From: Bacteroidales bacterium
GTDB taxonomy: Bacteria > Bacteroidota > Bacteroidia > Bacteroidales > P3
NCBI GenBank assembly: GCA_016292015.1
Contig: JAEEZY010000008.1
Coordinates: forward strand, 1-39,854
DNA: 39,854 bases
Direction: 5' to 3'
Shown: piece after piece, positions 25,096 through 32,373 of the stretch
How positions within the stretch are numbered: position 1 is the stretch's first letter
Layout of the letters: each line of letters opens with the position of its first letter
Made by a program: the position numbers and the translations under genes
Notes under the pieces: model-generated
Told to the model about the DNA's origin: nothing
Seen by the model: only the letters and a program-made list of their open reading frames with translations
Database searches by the model: none

Positions 25096-26012
25096 CGTTC
25101 CAGAATCCTTAGTGCCGTCTGGCAATCCGTTGACAACTGACGAGAGAGCATGTCGAGACTTTCGAATGCTACAATGTCACGTATGCGAGCGGCAAACGAC
25201 ACTCGAACAGATTTGCCATATAGGTCTCCCCCGTAGTTCAACAAGTGCACTTCCAACGTCGGCTCTCTTTCTCCGATTGTTGGACGGCCTCCCCAGTTGG
25301 CCATTGCATTGTATCTTCCTCCGTCCACATCAACCCTCACTGCATACACGCCTTCATTAGGCATAGCTTTCATTTCGTCAGCGAGCCTTATATTCGCTGT
25401 CGGGAAGTCGATGGTGCGACCAATGCCATGACCGTGAACCACTGTTCCATGAACGGAATAGTCGTAACCGAGCATGCTGTTGGCCTTCGATATGTCACCC
25501 TGCTGCAATGCACGGCGTATTTGCGTTGAGCTTATGCCTGCGTCCCCCGATCGTATTGCACCTGCCTGAATAACATCAAGCGAGGGGAGACGGAGCAAAC
25601 GGTCGAAGTCATTTCGTTGTTTGTTTCCAAACATGTTGTCGTAGCCGACAACCAGAGTCCTTACGTTTAGATATGGCTTCAGGCAAGTCTCAAAAAACTC
25701 GCATGCCGAGAGGCATGCCACTTCCGGTGTGAAATGGATCAGAGCCACATTCTCGACACCACATGACTCAAGCAACGCAAACCGTTCTTCTGTCGTCGAA
25801 AGGAGCTTGAACCCATTGTCAATCAAACCCAACACTTCACGTGGATGACGGTCGAAAGTAACCACCACCGGTGTAAGAGATCGCTTAGCAGCTTCGTCAG
25901 CAAAAGTGCGCAATATATGCGAATGACCCAGATGCACCCCATCAAACATTCCGACGGTGCAGACAGTCCCTTTGACAGGGGCCACGTATGACTCTATGGG
26001 CTGAATACGCAT
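25092..26012 (-). CDS. ribF: Bifunctional riboflavin kinase/FAD synthetase
   Basis: A 306-residue enzyme that phosphorylates riboflavin to FMN and adenylates FMN to FAD. The N-terminal FMN adenylyltransferase domain has GMFDGVHLGHSHIL, VTFDRHPREVL, VVGYDNMFGNKQRND and ISSTQIRRALQQGD. The C-terminal riboflavin kinase domain has GHGIGRTIDFPTANI, EGVYAVRV, ANWGGRPTIG and the final EVHLLNYGGDLYGKSVRVSF. The ATG at 26012 (MRIQPIESY) is chosen. The frame continues upstream but crosses the putative promoter. Confidence 0.94.
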   Translation of the reverse strand: MRIQPIESYVAPVKGTVCTVGMFDGVHLGHSHILRTFADEAAKRSLTPVVVTFDRHPREVLGLIDNGFKLLSTTEERFALLESCGVENVALIHFTPEVACLSACEFFETCLKPYLNVRTLVVGYDNMFGNKQRNDFDRLLRLPSLDVIQAGAIRSGDAGISSTQIRRALQQGDISKANSMLGYDYSVHGTVVHGHGIGRTIDFPTANIRLADEMKAMPNEGVYAVRVDVDGGRYNAMANWGGRPTIGEREPTLEVHLLNYGGDLYGKSVRVSFAARIRDIVAFESLDMLSRQLSTDCQTALRILER

Positions 26013-26026
26013 CAAATGTATTAACG

Positions 26027-26034
26027 CAAAGATA
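26027..26034 (-). promoter_or_regulatory. Putative -7 element of ribF
   Basis: On the minus strand TATCTTTG followed by CG, 15 nt upstream of the chosen ribF ATG. This supports the start at 26012 because a longer protein would have to be read through the promoter. No clear -33 box. Confidence 0.45.
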
Positions 26035-26123
26035 GCAAAATTAGTATTGAATACGCACACAAATAGAACGCCCACATACCGTGTACATGGGCATTCTCTC
26101 TAAACAAGCTTTTCGAAACGGAA

Positions 26124-27344
26124 TTATTCGAAGGAGGCGATGGCCTTCTTGATGAGCTCCATAGCCTCACGTAGCTGCTCTTCGGTGATAACCAGAGGAG
26201 GCGCAAAGCGGATGATGTGCTGGTGGGTCGGTTTGGCCAACACACCGAGGTCACGCATCTTCAAGCAGACATCCCATGCCTCTTTGCCGTTGCGCGGCTT
26301 GATGATGATGGCGTTGAGAAGACCTTTACCACGCACCTTCTCAATCATCGGGCTCTTGAATTTGCTCATCTCCTCGCGGAAGATCTTACCGAGACGGTCG
26401 GCATTCTCCATGAGGTGTTCGTCCTTGATAACCTGCAGAGCGGCGATTGACACCTTCGCTGCAATGGGGTTGCCGCCGAAGGTTGAGCCGTGCTCACCGG
26501 GTTTGATGTTGAGCATGATGTCGTCGTCGGCCAGAACTGCGCTGACAGGCATCACACCGCCACCGAGTGCCTTGCCGAGGATGAGGATGTCGGGACGCAC
26601 GCCTTCGTGGTCGCAAGCGAGCATCTTACCCGTACGGGCGATACCGCACTGCACCTCGTCGGCCATGAACAGCACATTGTATTTCTTGCAGATATCGTAG
26701 CATTTCTTCAGGTAGCCATCGTCCGGAACATAGACACCGGCCTCACCCTGGATAGGCTCGAGCAGGAAGCCTGCAATCTTGTCGCCTTCTGCGGCAAGCA
26801 CCTTCTCGAGGGCAGCGGGATCGTTGTAAGGGATGCGGACGAAACCAGGAGTCATAGGACCGTAGTTAGCGTAGCTCTCGGGGTCGTTGCTCATGGTGAT
26901 GATGGTGATGGTACGGCCGTGGAAGTTGCCTTCGCAGCAGACGATCTTCACCTCATCGTTCTTGATGCCTTTCTTCACCACACCCCAGCGGCGGGCCAGC
27001 TTCAGGGCGGTCTCGTCGGCCTCGGCACCGCTGTTCATAGGCAGCACCTTCTCATAGCCGAAGTATTCGGTGACATATTTCTCCCATTCGCCGAGGCAGT
27101 TGTTATAGAATGCGCGGCTGCTGAGCGTGAGCAGGTGAGCCTGGTCGCACATGGCCTTGACGATCTTGGGGTGGCAGTGTCCTTGGTTGACAGCCGAATA
27201 GGCTGACAGGAAATCGAAATATTTCTTTCCTTCGCAGTCCCAAACAAAGGCACCTTCGCCTTTGGCAAGCACTACTGGCAGCGGATGATAGTTATGGGCG
27301 CCGTATTTGGCTTCCATTTCCATGAATTCTTCTGACTTTGTCAT
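26124..27344 (-). CDS. rocD: Ornithine aminotransferase
   Basis: A 406-residue PLP-dependent class III aminotransferase converting ornithine and 2-oxoglutarate to glutamate semialdehyde and glutamate. Features are the N-terminal [43 protein letters not shown] split, [16 protein letters not shown] (cofactor phosphate region), NFHGRT, the PLP-binding aspartate in [13 protein letters not shown], the Schiff-base lysine in [15 protein letters not shown] and [11 protein letters not shown]. The match to the RocD/OAT subgroup is strong. A minus-strand TACATTTG box lies at 27378-27385, ~34 nt upstream, and is a plausible -7 element. Confidence 0.95.
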   Translation of the reverse strand: MTKSEEFMEMEAKYGAHNYHPLPVVLAKGEGAFVWDCEGKKYFDFLSAYSAVNQGHCHPKIVKAMCDQAHLLTLSSRAFYNNCLGEWEKYVTEYFGYEKVLPMNSGAEADETALKLARRWGVVKKGIKNDEVKIVCCEGNFHGRTITIITMSNDPESYANYGPMTPGFVRIPYNDPAALEKVLAAEGDKIAGFLLEPIQGEAGVYVPDDGYLKKCYDICKKYNVLFMADEVQCGIARTGKMLACDHEGVRPDILILGKALGGGVMPVSAVLADDDIMLNIKPGEHGSTFGGNPIAAKVSIAALQVIKDEHLMENADRLGKIFREEMSKFKSPMIEKVRGKGLLNAIIIKPRNGKEAWDVCLKMRDLGVLAKPTHQHIIRFAPPLVITEEQLREAMELIKKAIASFE

Positions 27345-27377
27345 ATTGTTTTAAGTTTTGATGTTTGAAAATTTTTG

Positions 27378-27385
27378 CAAATGTA
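27378..27385 (-). promoter_or_regulatory. Putative -7 element of rocD
   Basis: The minus strand reads TACATTTG (TAnnTTTG) followed by CAAAAA, ~34 nt upstream of the rocD ATG, in the short gap shared with the divergent ABC gene. No good -33 box. Confidence 0.4.
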
Positions 27386-27419
27386 CACATTATTTTCCAT
27401 TCTAACGAGTTATTTTATT

Positions 27420-29147
27420 ATGATGGAAGACAGCAAGCTACTAGACCTTTCCAACTTGTGCGTCGCTTTTGCACAAAAAAACGGTTACCGCAATGTGGTG
27501 AACAACGTGAATTACACGCTCTACCGTGGCCGGACACTCGGCATAGTGGGCGAGTCGGGCTCTGGCAAGTCTGTCAGCTCGCTGGCCCTCATGGGGCTCC
27601 TGCCGAAGACCGCAAAGGTCACGGGGAAGGCCTTGTTGTCAGAATTGTCCGACAAGTCCGACCAGTCCAACAATCCCCCTTCCCCCATCGACCTGCTCGC
27701 ACTCTCCGAGGATGAACTCCGCCACTATCGCGGCAACCATATAGCCATGATCTTCCAAGAGCCGATGACCAGCCTCAACCCGGTGCACAAATGTGGGGCG
27801 CAGGTGGTGGAGATGCTCCAGCAACATGAGAAAGTGAGCTTTAAGGAAGCACGAGAACAGGTGATAGAGCTGTTCAAAGAGGTGCTCCTGCCTCGTCCGG
27901 AAAAGATATTCGACAGCTACCCTCACGAGATAAGCGGCGGACAGAAGCAGCGCGTCATGATTGCGATGGCTCTCGTGTGCAACCCCTCCATCCTCATAGC
28001 CGACGAGCCGACCACCGCCCTCGACGTGACGGTGCAGAAAACCATCATCGAACTGCTGCGCGACCTGCAAAAGAAGCACAACCTCGCCATCATCTTCATC
28101 ACTCACGACCTGGGGGTGATAGCGCAGATAGCCGACGACATAGCCGTCATGTACCACGGCGAGATCGTCGAGCACGGCGACACCCAGCAGATACTGCACA
28201 ACCCGCAGCACCCCTACACCAAAGGTCTCCTCGCCTGCCGCCCACCGCTCGACAGCCGCCCCGAACGCCTGCCGACAGTAAAAGATTTTCTAGAAAACAA
28301 TCAGAATATTCAGAATTCTCAGAAAACTCAGAATATTCAGAACTCTCAGACCCCTCCCCCCACCCCTCTCTTGAAAGTCCGCGACTGGAATGTCCGCTTC
28401 CCCCTGAAGAAGACCCTCTTCGGCAAGGTGACTCAGGAGCTCAAAGCCGTTGACAACATATCCTTCGACATCTACCGTGGCGAGACCCTCGGCCTCGTGG
28501 GCGAGTCGGGCTGCGGCAAGACCACACTGGGGCGTTCCCTGCTGCAACTCATCGAGCATTCCTCGGGAACCGTAGAATACAACGGCAAACCGCTTGACAA
28601 GCTCTCGAGCAAGGAGCTGCGCCACTTGCGCACCAAGATGCAGATTGTGTTCCAAGACCCCTACTCGTCGCTCAACCCTCGCATCACCATAGGCGAGGCG
28701 ATAGCTGAACCTCTGCGAAGCCACAGGATGTACTCTGGCGAGAGTGAGCGTCGCGAGGCCGTGGAGCATCTTTTGGAGGAGGTGGGGCTCGACCGCGACA
28801 CCTACAACCGCTACCCCCACGAGTTCAGCGGCGGTCAGCGTCAGCGCGTCTGCATCGCTCGTGCTCTCATTGTGAAGCCAGAACTGGTGATATGCGACGA
28901 GAGCGTGTCGGCTCTCGATGTGTCGGTGCAGGCTCAGGTACTGAACTTGCTCAACGACCTGAAACGGAAATACGGCTACACCTACCTGTTCATCACTCAC
29001 GACCTCTCGGTTGTAAAATTCTTCTCCGACCGCATCATGGTTATGGAGAAAGGCCGCATGGTAGAGTTGGCCGACGCCGACGAGCTATACTCTCATCCTC
29101 AGCAGGAATACACCAAGCGCCTCATAGACGCAATACCTAGAGTATAA
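27420..29147 (+). CDS. Fused double-ATPase oligopeptide/dipeptide ABC transporter protein
   Basis: A 575-residue fusion of two ABC ATPases of the DppD/OppD and DppF/OppF type, which power uptake of oligopeptides or related solutes. The start is taken at 27420, the first of two adjacent ATGs. Domain 1 (about 5-285): Walker A GESGSGKS, signature ISGGQKQRVMIAMAL, Walker B ILIADEPTTALD. Domain 2 (about 320-570): GESGCGKTT, FSGGQRQRVCIARAL and LVICDESVSALD, where Ser replaces the usual Pro after the Walker B Glu. Two in-frame nonamer arrays lie at about 73-84 (LSELSDKSDQSN) and 295-309 (QNI/QNS repeats) in the inter-domain linker. Permease and binding-protein genes are not in the window. Confidence 0.9.
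   Translation: MMEDSKLLDLSNLCVAFAQKNGYRNVVNNVNYTLYRGRTLGIVGESGSGKSVSSLALMGLLPKTAKVTGKALLSELSDKSDQSNNPPSPIDLLALSEDELRHYRGNHIAMIFQEPMTSLNPVHKCGAQVVEMLQQHEKVSFKEAREQVIELFKEVLLPRPEKIFDSYPHEISGGQKQRVMIAMALVCNPSILIADEPTTALDVTVQKTIIELLRDLQKKHNLAIIFITHDLGVIAQIADDIAVMYHGEIVEHGDTQQILHNPQHPYTKGLLACRPPLDSRPERLPTVKDFLENNQNIQNSQKTQNIQNSQTPPPTPLLKVRDWNVRFPLKKTLFGKVTQELKAVDNISFDIYRGETLGLVGESGCGKTTLGRSLLQLIEHSSGTVEYNGKPLDKLSSKELRHLRTKMQIVFQDPYSSLNPRITIGEAIAEPLRSHRMYSGESERREAVEHLLEEVGLDRDTYNRYPHEFSGGQRQRVCIARALIVKPELVICDESVSALDVSVQAQVLNLLNDLKRKYGYTYLFITHDLSVVKFFSDRIMVMEKGRMVELADADELYSHPQQEYTKRLIDAIPRV
27636..27671 (+). repeat. Nonamer array 1 inside the ABC gene
   Basis: Four in-phase 9-nt units: TTGTCAGAA, TTGTCCGAC, AAGTCCGAC, CAGTCCAAC, each coding three residues (LSE, LSD, KSD, QSN). 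The unit family is the one at 14263-14307 in the beta-mannosidase gene. It sits in domain 1, between the Walker A region and the Q-loop. Confidence 0.85.
28302..28351 (+). repeat. Nonamer array 2 inside the ABC gene
   Basis: Five in-phase 9-nt units (CAGAATATT, CAGAATTCT, CAGAAAACT, CAGAATATT, CAGAACTCT) and a partial sixth. They code QNI, QNS, QKT, QNI, QNS in the linker joining the two ATPase domains. Confidence 0.88.
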
Positions 29148-29150
29148 AAA

Positions 29151-29182
29151 GAGAGGCATCTCACAGGGCTGCCTCTCCTTTT
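29151..29182 (+). terminator. Intrinsic terminator after the ABC gene
   Basis: An 8-bp perfect stem (GAGAGGCA with TGCCTCTC) and a short T-tract, 3 nt after the stop codon. A preceding A run may let it also serve the convergent dksA-like gene. Confidence 0.8.
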
Positions 29183-29215
29183 CTATATGTGCTTACTACT
29201 GTTGATTTTCGCATT

Positions 29216-29614
29216 CTATCTTTTCTTCTCCTGCTGCTTGCCCTCAATAGAGGTGGTGGCATGCGGCACAATCATCAGGCGCTCCTTCGGTATAAGCTTG
29301 CCCGTAATGCGGCAGATGCCGTAGGTGCCGTTCTCTATGCGTATCAAGGCCGCCTCGAGGTCGCGTATGAAACGCTGCTGTCGGGCTGCCAAACGTGCGT
29401 TCTCCTCTTTCGACAGCACGTTGCTGCCCTCCTCCAAGGTCTTGAAGGTCGGAGCTGTGTCGTTGTCTTCGTTCTCATTGCCGGCCATGGCCTGGAGCTG
29501 CATGTCGAGGTTGCGTTTTGCCTCTTCAATTTTTTTGAGTATCAACTCTTTGAACTCCTGCAATTCCTCTGGTGAGTAGCAGGTCTTCTCCTGTTTTACT
29601 TCTTTCTTTGCCAT
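29216..29614 (-). CDS. DksA/TraR-family regulator
   Basis: A 132-residue protein of the DksA/TraR type, acting in the secondary channel of RNA polymerase. An N-terminal coiled coil (about 14-95; EELQEFKELILKKIEEAKRN and later ARLAARQQRFIRDLEAALIRIENG) is followed by the zinc-finger-like C-terminus YGICRITGKLIPKERLMIVPHATTS. Only one of the four classical zinc cysteines is present, which is usual for the Bacteroidota version. A minus-strand TATATTTG (29641-29648) lies ~27 nt upstream as a probable -7 element. It converges on the ABC gene. Confidence 0.88.
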   Translation of the reverse strand: MAKKEVKQEKTCYSPEELQEFKELILKKIEEAKRNLDMQLQAMAGNENEDNDTAPTFKTLEEGSNVLSKEENARLAARQQRFIRDLEAALIRIENGTYGICRITGKLIPKERLMIVPHATTSIEGKQQEKKR

Positions 29615-29640
29615 AACCGCTTTTTTAGTTTATGATTTTG

Positions 29641-29648
29641 CAAATATA
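29641..29648 (-). promoter_or_regulatory. Putative -7 element of the dksA-like gene
   Basis: The minus strand reads TATATTTG followed by CAAAA, 27 nt upstream of the ATG. It matches TAnnTTTG. The upstream TTTG is not at the standard spacing. Confidence 0.45.
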
Positions 29649-29687
29649 GACTTTTTTTGTGCAAAATGCCCGCAATACTTATCAACA

Positions 29688-30221
29688 TTAGTTGTTATTG
29701 CCATCCATATACAAGTCTATCAGGCCGTTAGGAGCTGAAATATAAATCGTCCCGTTCTCCCTGTCCACCTTTTTTATCACCTGGTCGATGACGGGGACGA
29801 GTATTTCCGTCCCGCCGTTCATTATCTGAAAGAGCGGCTGCGCCGGGTATTCGATTATTGATTCTATGACACCTATGTCGCCGTGCTCGTCGTCAACCAC
29901 GCGAAACCCCTTGACTTCGTGGAAGTAGAACTGGTTGCCCGTAAGCTTGGGCAGCAGGTCCAACGGCAGGTACATCTCATGTCCTGCAAGCGCGGCAGCC
30001 TCGTCGGGTGTCAGGTCTTCGAATGTCGCTATAGCCTTGTTACCGCTGAATCGCAGCGACTTGATGAAATACGGCACAAGCCCGTTCTTCGTCTCCACGA
30101 ACACCGAGTCCAACCCCGCATAGTCCTCCTGCTCGTCCACGTCGAGAAACAGTACCATCTCGCCCTTGAATCCGAACGGCTTGGTGACACGCCCCAGGTA
30201 ATAGCATTCTTCCTTTGTCAT
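29688..30221 (-). CDS. rimM: Ribosome maturation factor RimM
   Basis: A 177-residue 30S assembly factor that binds S19 and helps maturation of the 16S 3' domain. The N-terminal RimM barrel has YYLGRVTKPFGFKGEMVLFLDVD and FEDLTPDEAAALAGHEMYLP. The C-terminal PRC barrel has LTGNQFYFHEVKGFRVVDDEHGDIG and ILVPVIDQVIKKVDRENGTIYI. It follows rpsP on the same strand, as in many bacteria, but an intrinsic terminator separates the two genes here, so it depends on read-through or its own promoter. Confidence 0.95.
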   Translation of the reverse strand: MTKEECYYLGRVTKPFGFKGEMVLFLDVDEQEDYAGLDSVFVETKNGLVPYFIKSLRFSGNKAIATFEDLTPDEAAALAGHEMYLPLDLLPKLTGNQFYFHEVKGFRVVDDEHGDIGVIESIIEYPAQPLFQIMNGGTEILVPVIDQVIKKVDRENGTIYISAPNGLIDLYMDGNNN

Positions 30222-30289
30222 ACGTCAACTGCGTTGTTGCATATTATGTCCTTATAACGTGAAAACATCGCCTTTTAATATACGACCAC

Positions 30290-30325
30290 AAAAAAAGCGC
30301 GCCCCTGATGCGGGACACGCTTTTT
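30290..30325 (-). terminator. Intrinsic terminator between rpsP and rimM
   Basis: On the minus strand GCGTGTCCC pairs with GGGGCGCGC around a 6-nt loop, flanked by an A run and a T run. Two of the pairs are G-U on the minus strand and would be A-C mismatches on the plus strand, so the hairpin is made for minus-strand transcripts. It lies 22 nt after the rpsP stop. Confidence 0.85.
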
Positions 30326-30346
30326 CTCATTAACCAAAACCTTACT

Positions 30347-30910
30347 TTACTCGGCTGCGGGAGCTTCGGTTGCCTCGGCTGCAGGAGCCTCTTCGGCAGC
30401 TGCGTTGGCTGCCTCGGCCTCTGCCTTGGCGGCTGCTTCGGCTTCAGCCTTGGCGCGCATCTTGGCGGCCACTGCCTCGGCCTTGGCCTCGTTGTGCTTG
30501 CGCTCGGCGTCCATACGTGCCTTGGCGGTGTCGCGCTTGGCGGCGTCGGCATTGCTCTTCACGTTGGCAATCTTGGCGTCCTTAGCTTGTTTCCACTCGT
30601 TGAATTTGGCATCGGCCTGAGCCTGGGTGATAGCGCCCTTCTCCACTCCTATCTGGAGGTGGCGGCGAAGCAGAACTCCCTTGTAGGAGAGGATGCGACG
30701 CACCGTATCTGACGGCTGCGCACCGTTCTTAAGCCACTGCACGGCCTTGTCCTCATTGAGTTCAATGGTGGCAGGGTTTGTCAGGGGGTTGTAGGTTCCC
30801 AGTTTCTCGATAAATCTTCCATCGCGTGGTGCTCGACCATCCGCTACAACGATATGGTAGAAGGGCTGATTCTTCTTTCCATGACGCTGCAATCTCATTC
30901 TTGCTGGCAT
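30347..30910 (-). CDS. rpsP: 30S ribosomal protein S16 with an Ala-rich extension
   Basis: Ribosomal protein S16, 187 residues. The core (about 1-85) is canonical: [34 protein letters not shown] and [21 protein letters not shown]. The extension (about 86-187) is first Lys/Asp-rich, then almost pure Ala, Glu and Lys ([23 protein letters not shown]), likely a long solvent-exposed helix. Long Ala-rich S16 tails are common in Bacteroidales. The promoter lies just upstream and a terminator follows. Confidence 0.96.
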   Translation of the reverse strand: MPARMRLQRHGKKNQPFYHIVVADGRAPRDGRFIEKLGTYNPLTNPATIELNEDKAVQWLKNGAQPSDTVRRILSYKGVLLRRHLQIGVEKGAITQAQADAKFNEWKQAKDAKIANVKSNADAAKRDTAKARMDAERKHNEAKAEAVAAKMRAKAEAEAAAKAEAEAANAAAEEAPAAEATEAPAAE

Positions 30911-30962
30911 AATGCTCTAATTTTTAATTTGTTAAAAATATTGTTTATTTATAAGTGGACTG

Positions 30963-30993
30963 CAAAGATACACAATTATTTTATATATGCAAG
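30963..30993 (-). promoter_or_regulatory. Promoter of rpsP
   Basis: Minus-strand TATCTTTG at 30970-30963, with CTTG at 30993-30990 and a 19-nt spacer. This fits the Bacteroidota pattern with one base change in the -33 box, ~50 nt upstream of the rpsP ATG. Confidence 0.65.
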
Positions 30994-31001
30994 GTTTTTT
31001 T

Positions 31002-31111
31002 GAGTTTCAAGTTTTTAGTTTATAGTTTCTAGTTTTTAGTTTCAAGTTTCAGGTCACAGGTCACAGGTCACATCTTAACACCTTCACATCTTCACACCTT
31101 CACATTTGTAA
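31002..31111. repeat. Composite heptamer-octamer array, inverted copy
   Basis: On the + strand there are ten in-phase 7-nt units: GAGTTTC, AAGTTTT, TAGTTTA, TAGTTTC, TAGTTTT, TAGTTTC, AAGTTTC, then AGGTCAC three times (31002-31071). Then come 8-nt units ATCTTAAC, ACCTTCAC, ATCTTCAC, ACCTTCAC and the partial ATTTGTAA. Read on the minus strand the order is octamer, GTGACCT, GAAACTT, the same as at 24400-24517. Confidence 0.92.
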
Positions 31112-31124
31112 ATTCACCCCCTTC

Positions 31125-31793
31125 TCAATTCTTCTTCACCAGCTTGTTGTAAGGCTCTTTCTTCCACAGACGCAAACTGTACGATGCCTGCACCGACACC
31201 ATCGGGTAGGCCTTGCGTGATATGAGCCACTGGTGGAACGTCTCGCCGTCAAGCGTAAAGAACTTCTCGAAGCTGCCGAACGCCATACCGAAGTTGACGC
31301 CCACGTCGAGCCTCTTCCACGAGAAGCCCAGCCCCATCGAGGCCATATATCCTCCCATCTTGTCCATCCGCGTGAGCGGGTGTCCGTAGAGCGTCTGCGC
31401 CGTCAGCACCTGTTTCCCTTCTCCTATTCCGAACATATAGCCCAGCCGCAGGCTCAGATAGCCGCTATACAGCGAGTTGGGCGCATAGGCGCGCGTCTCT
31501 AGGTACAGCGGCACACCCATCCCGCTCGAGAGGTGGTATGCAAATCCCGACCCCACCCCAAGCGACACTATGGGATTTATCTCATATTCAATGTTAAACG
31601 ACCCAATCTCCACATTTCCGCCCTCCAATCCGAACCGCAGCGCGAAGCCCTTGCCGCGTTCCGACGGCGGGTACTTGCTCTTCACCGTTCGACGCTGATC
31701 CTCATCGCCGTAGTTGCCGATATAACGCTGCGCATGGACACCGCCGCCAGCCAGCTGCAGCGCCAATATAGCAAATATAATAAACCGTTTCAT
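31125..31793 (-). CDS. Predicted outer-membrane beta-barrel protein
   Basis: A 222-residue protein from the ATG at 31793 with signal peptide MKRFIIFAILALQLAGGGVHA. The frame is open further upstream, but that part crosses a TATCTTTG box and has no coding character. Alternating hydrophobic/polar strands rich in Gly, Tyr and Phe run to the C-terminus: FALRFGLEGGNVEIGSF, VSLGVGSGFAYHLSS, LSLRLGYMFGIGEG, ASMGLGFSWKRLDVGVNFGMAFGS and VSVQASYSLRLW. This is the pattern of a small outer-membrane barrel (OmpW/PorT-like size), but I cannot assign a family. It lies alone between the rpsP array and a long intergenic gap. Confidence 0.72.
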   Translation of the reverse strand: MKRFIIFAILALQLAGGGVHAQRYIGNYGDEDQRRTVKSKYPPSERGKGFALRFGLEGGNVEIGSFNIEYEINPIVSLGVGSGFAYHLSSGMGVPLYLETRAYAPNSLYSGYLSLRLGYMFGIGEGKQVLTAQTLYGHPLTRMDKMGGYMASMGLGFSWKRLDVGVNFGMAFGSFEKFFTLDGETFHQWLISRKAYPMVSVQASYSLRLWKKEPYNKLVKKN

Positions 31794-31820
31794 TAGAACC
31801 TCTTGAACAATAAAACTTTG

Positions 31821-31828
31821 CAAAGATA
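31821..31828 (-). promoter_or_regulatory. Putative -7 element of the beta-barrel gene
   Basis: Minus-strand TATCTTTG followed by CAAAG, 28 nt upstream of the ATG at 31793. It supports that start. No -33 TTTG is seen at the usual spacing. Confidence 0.5.
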
Positions 31829-31994
31829 CACAACTTTCCTGAAAAAAACAGCATTTTTCTTCTTTTTGCTGCAAAAAAAAGCCCGCCAGCCGTTCCTCAC
31901 AACCCCATCCTCCCCGTACCCGCCTCCAGCCAAACCAAACCATATACAACCGCCACCCTACTGGTCTGCCCTGGCAATGTAGGAGGATTACCGA

Positions 31995-32097
31995 AGGTGT
32001 CTAAAAGGTGTCTAAAAGGTGTCTAAAAGGAGTATGGGAGATGATACGTACCTGATACGGCGTTGGTACGTAGTCGATACGGCGTTGATACGAATGG
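31995..32097. repeat. Two undecamer arrays in the 31.8-32.4 kb gap
   Basis: The gap between the beta-barrel gene and the GH3 gene (31794-32373) holds two 11-nt arrays. AGGTGTCTAAA occurs three times exactly (31995-32027). Then come GATACGTACCT, a 12-mer, a 10-mer, GATACGGCGTT and GATACGAATGG (32043-32097). Beyond these there is only a candidate small ORF and two -7 boxes. Confidence 0.8.
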
Positions 32098-32106
32098 AAA
32101 GACTAT

Positions 32107-32223
32107 TCAAAGTTGAATGTCAAGACGTTGACGAGGTCCAAACTGCACCTCCGTGTTTGCCTGTATTCCTGAAATACAGCCCAAGCCACTGATATTTATG
32201 TTCTTGACCAAAAACATATTCAT
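32107..32223 (-). CDS. Candidate 38-residue small ORF
   Basis: An ORF of 38 residues (begins MNMFLVKNINISGLGCISG, ends RLDIQL) starts 14 nt downstream of a minus-strand TATCTTTG box at 32237-32244. No family is recognised and there is no signal peptide. It may be the remnant of a degraded gene or a small peptide with a near-leaderless mRNA. The only support is the promoter-like box and an open frame, so confidence is low. Confidence 0.25.
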   Translation of the reverse strand: MNMFLVKNINISGLGCISGIQANTEVQFGPRQRLDIQL

Positions 32224-32360
32224 CGTCTCGACCGTACAAAGATACGAAATCCATTCCTCTCATACATACCCCCCCAAAAAAAATTTTCACATTTTCAACC
32301 GCCCTGCCCCACATTCTCCACACCTCAAAAACAAATGCCCTGTGTTTTCAAAAAAAATCG

Positions 32361-32368
32361 TATCTTTG
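32361..32368 (+). promoter_or_regulatory. -7 element immediately before the GH3 start
   Basis: TATCTTTG ends 5 nt before the ATG at 32374. With a normal distance from box to start site, transcription would begin at or beside the A of the ATG. A possible start at 32335 would read through this box and gives no signal peptide at its N-terminus. Confidence 0.55.
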
Positions 32369-32373
32369 CATCT

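Noticed and set aside
26490..27206. A 238-residue + strand frame inside rocD
   Set aside because: It is antisense to ornithine aminotransferase, which is complete and canonical.
31002..31111. Composite arrays considered as insertion sequences or MITEs
   Set aside because: There are no terminal inverted repeats, target duplications or transposase. Internal structure is short-period tandem rather than a unique body.
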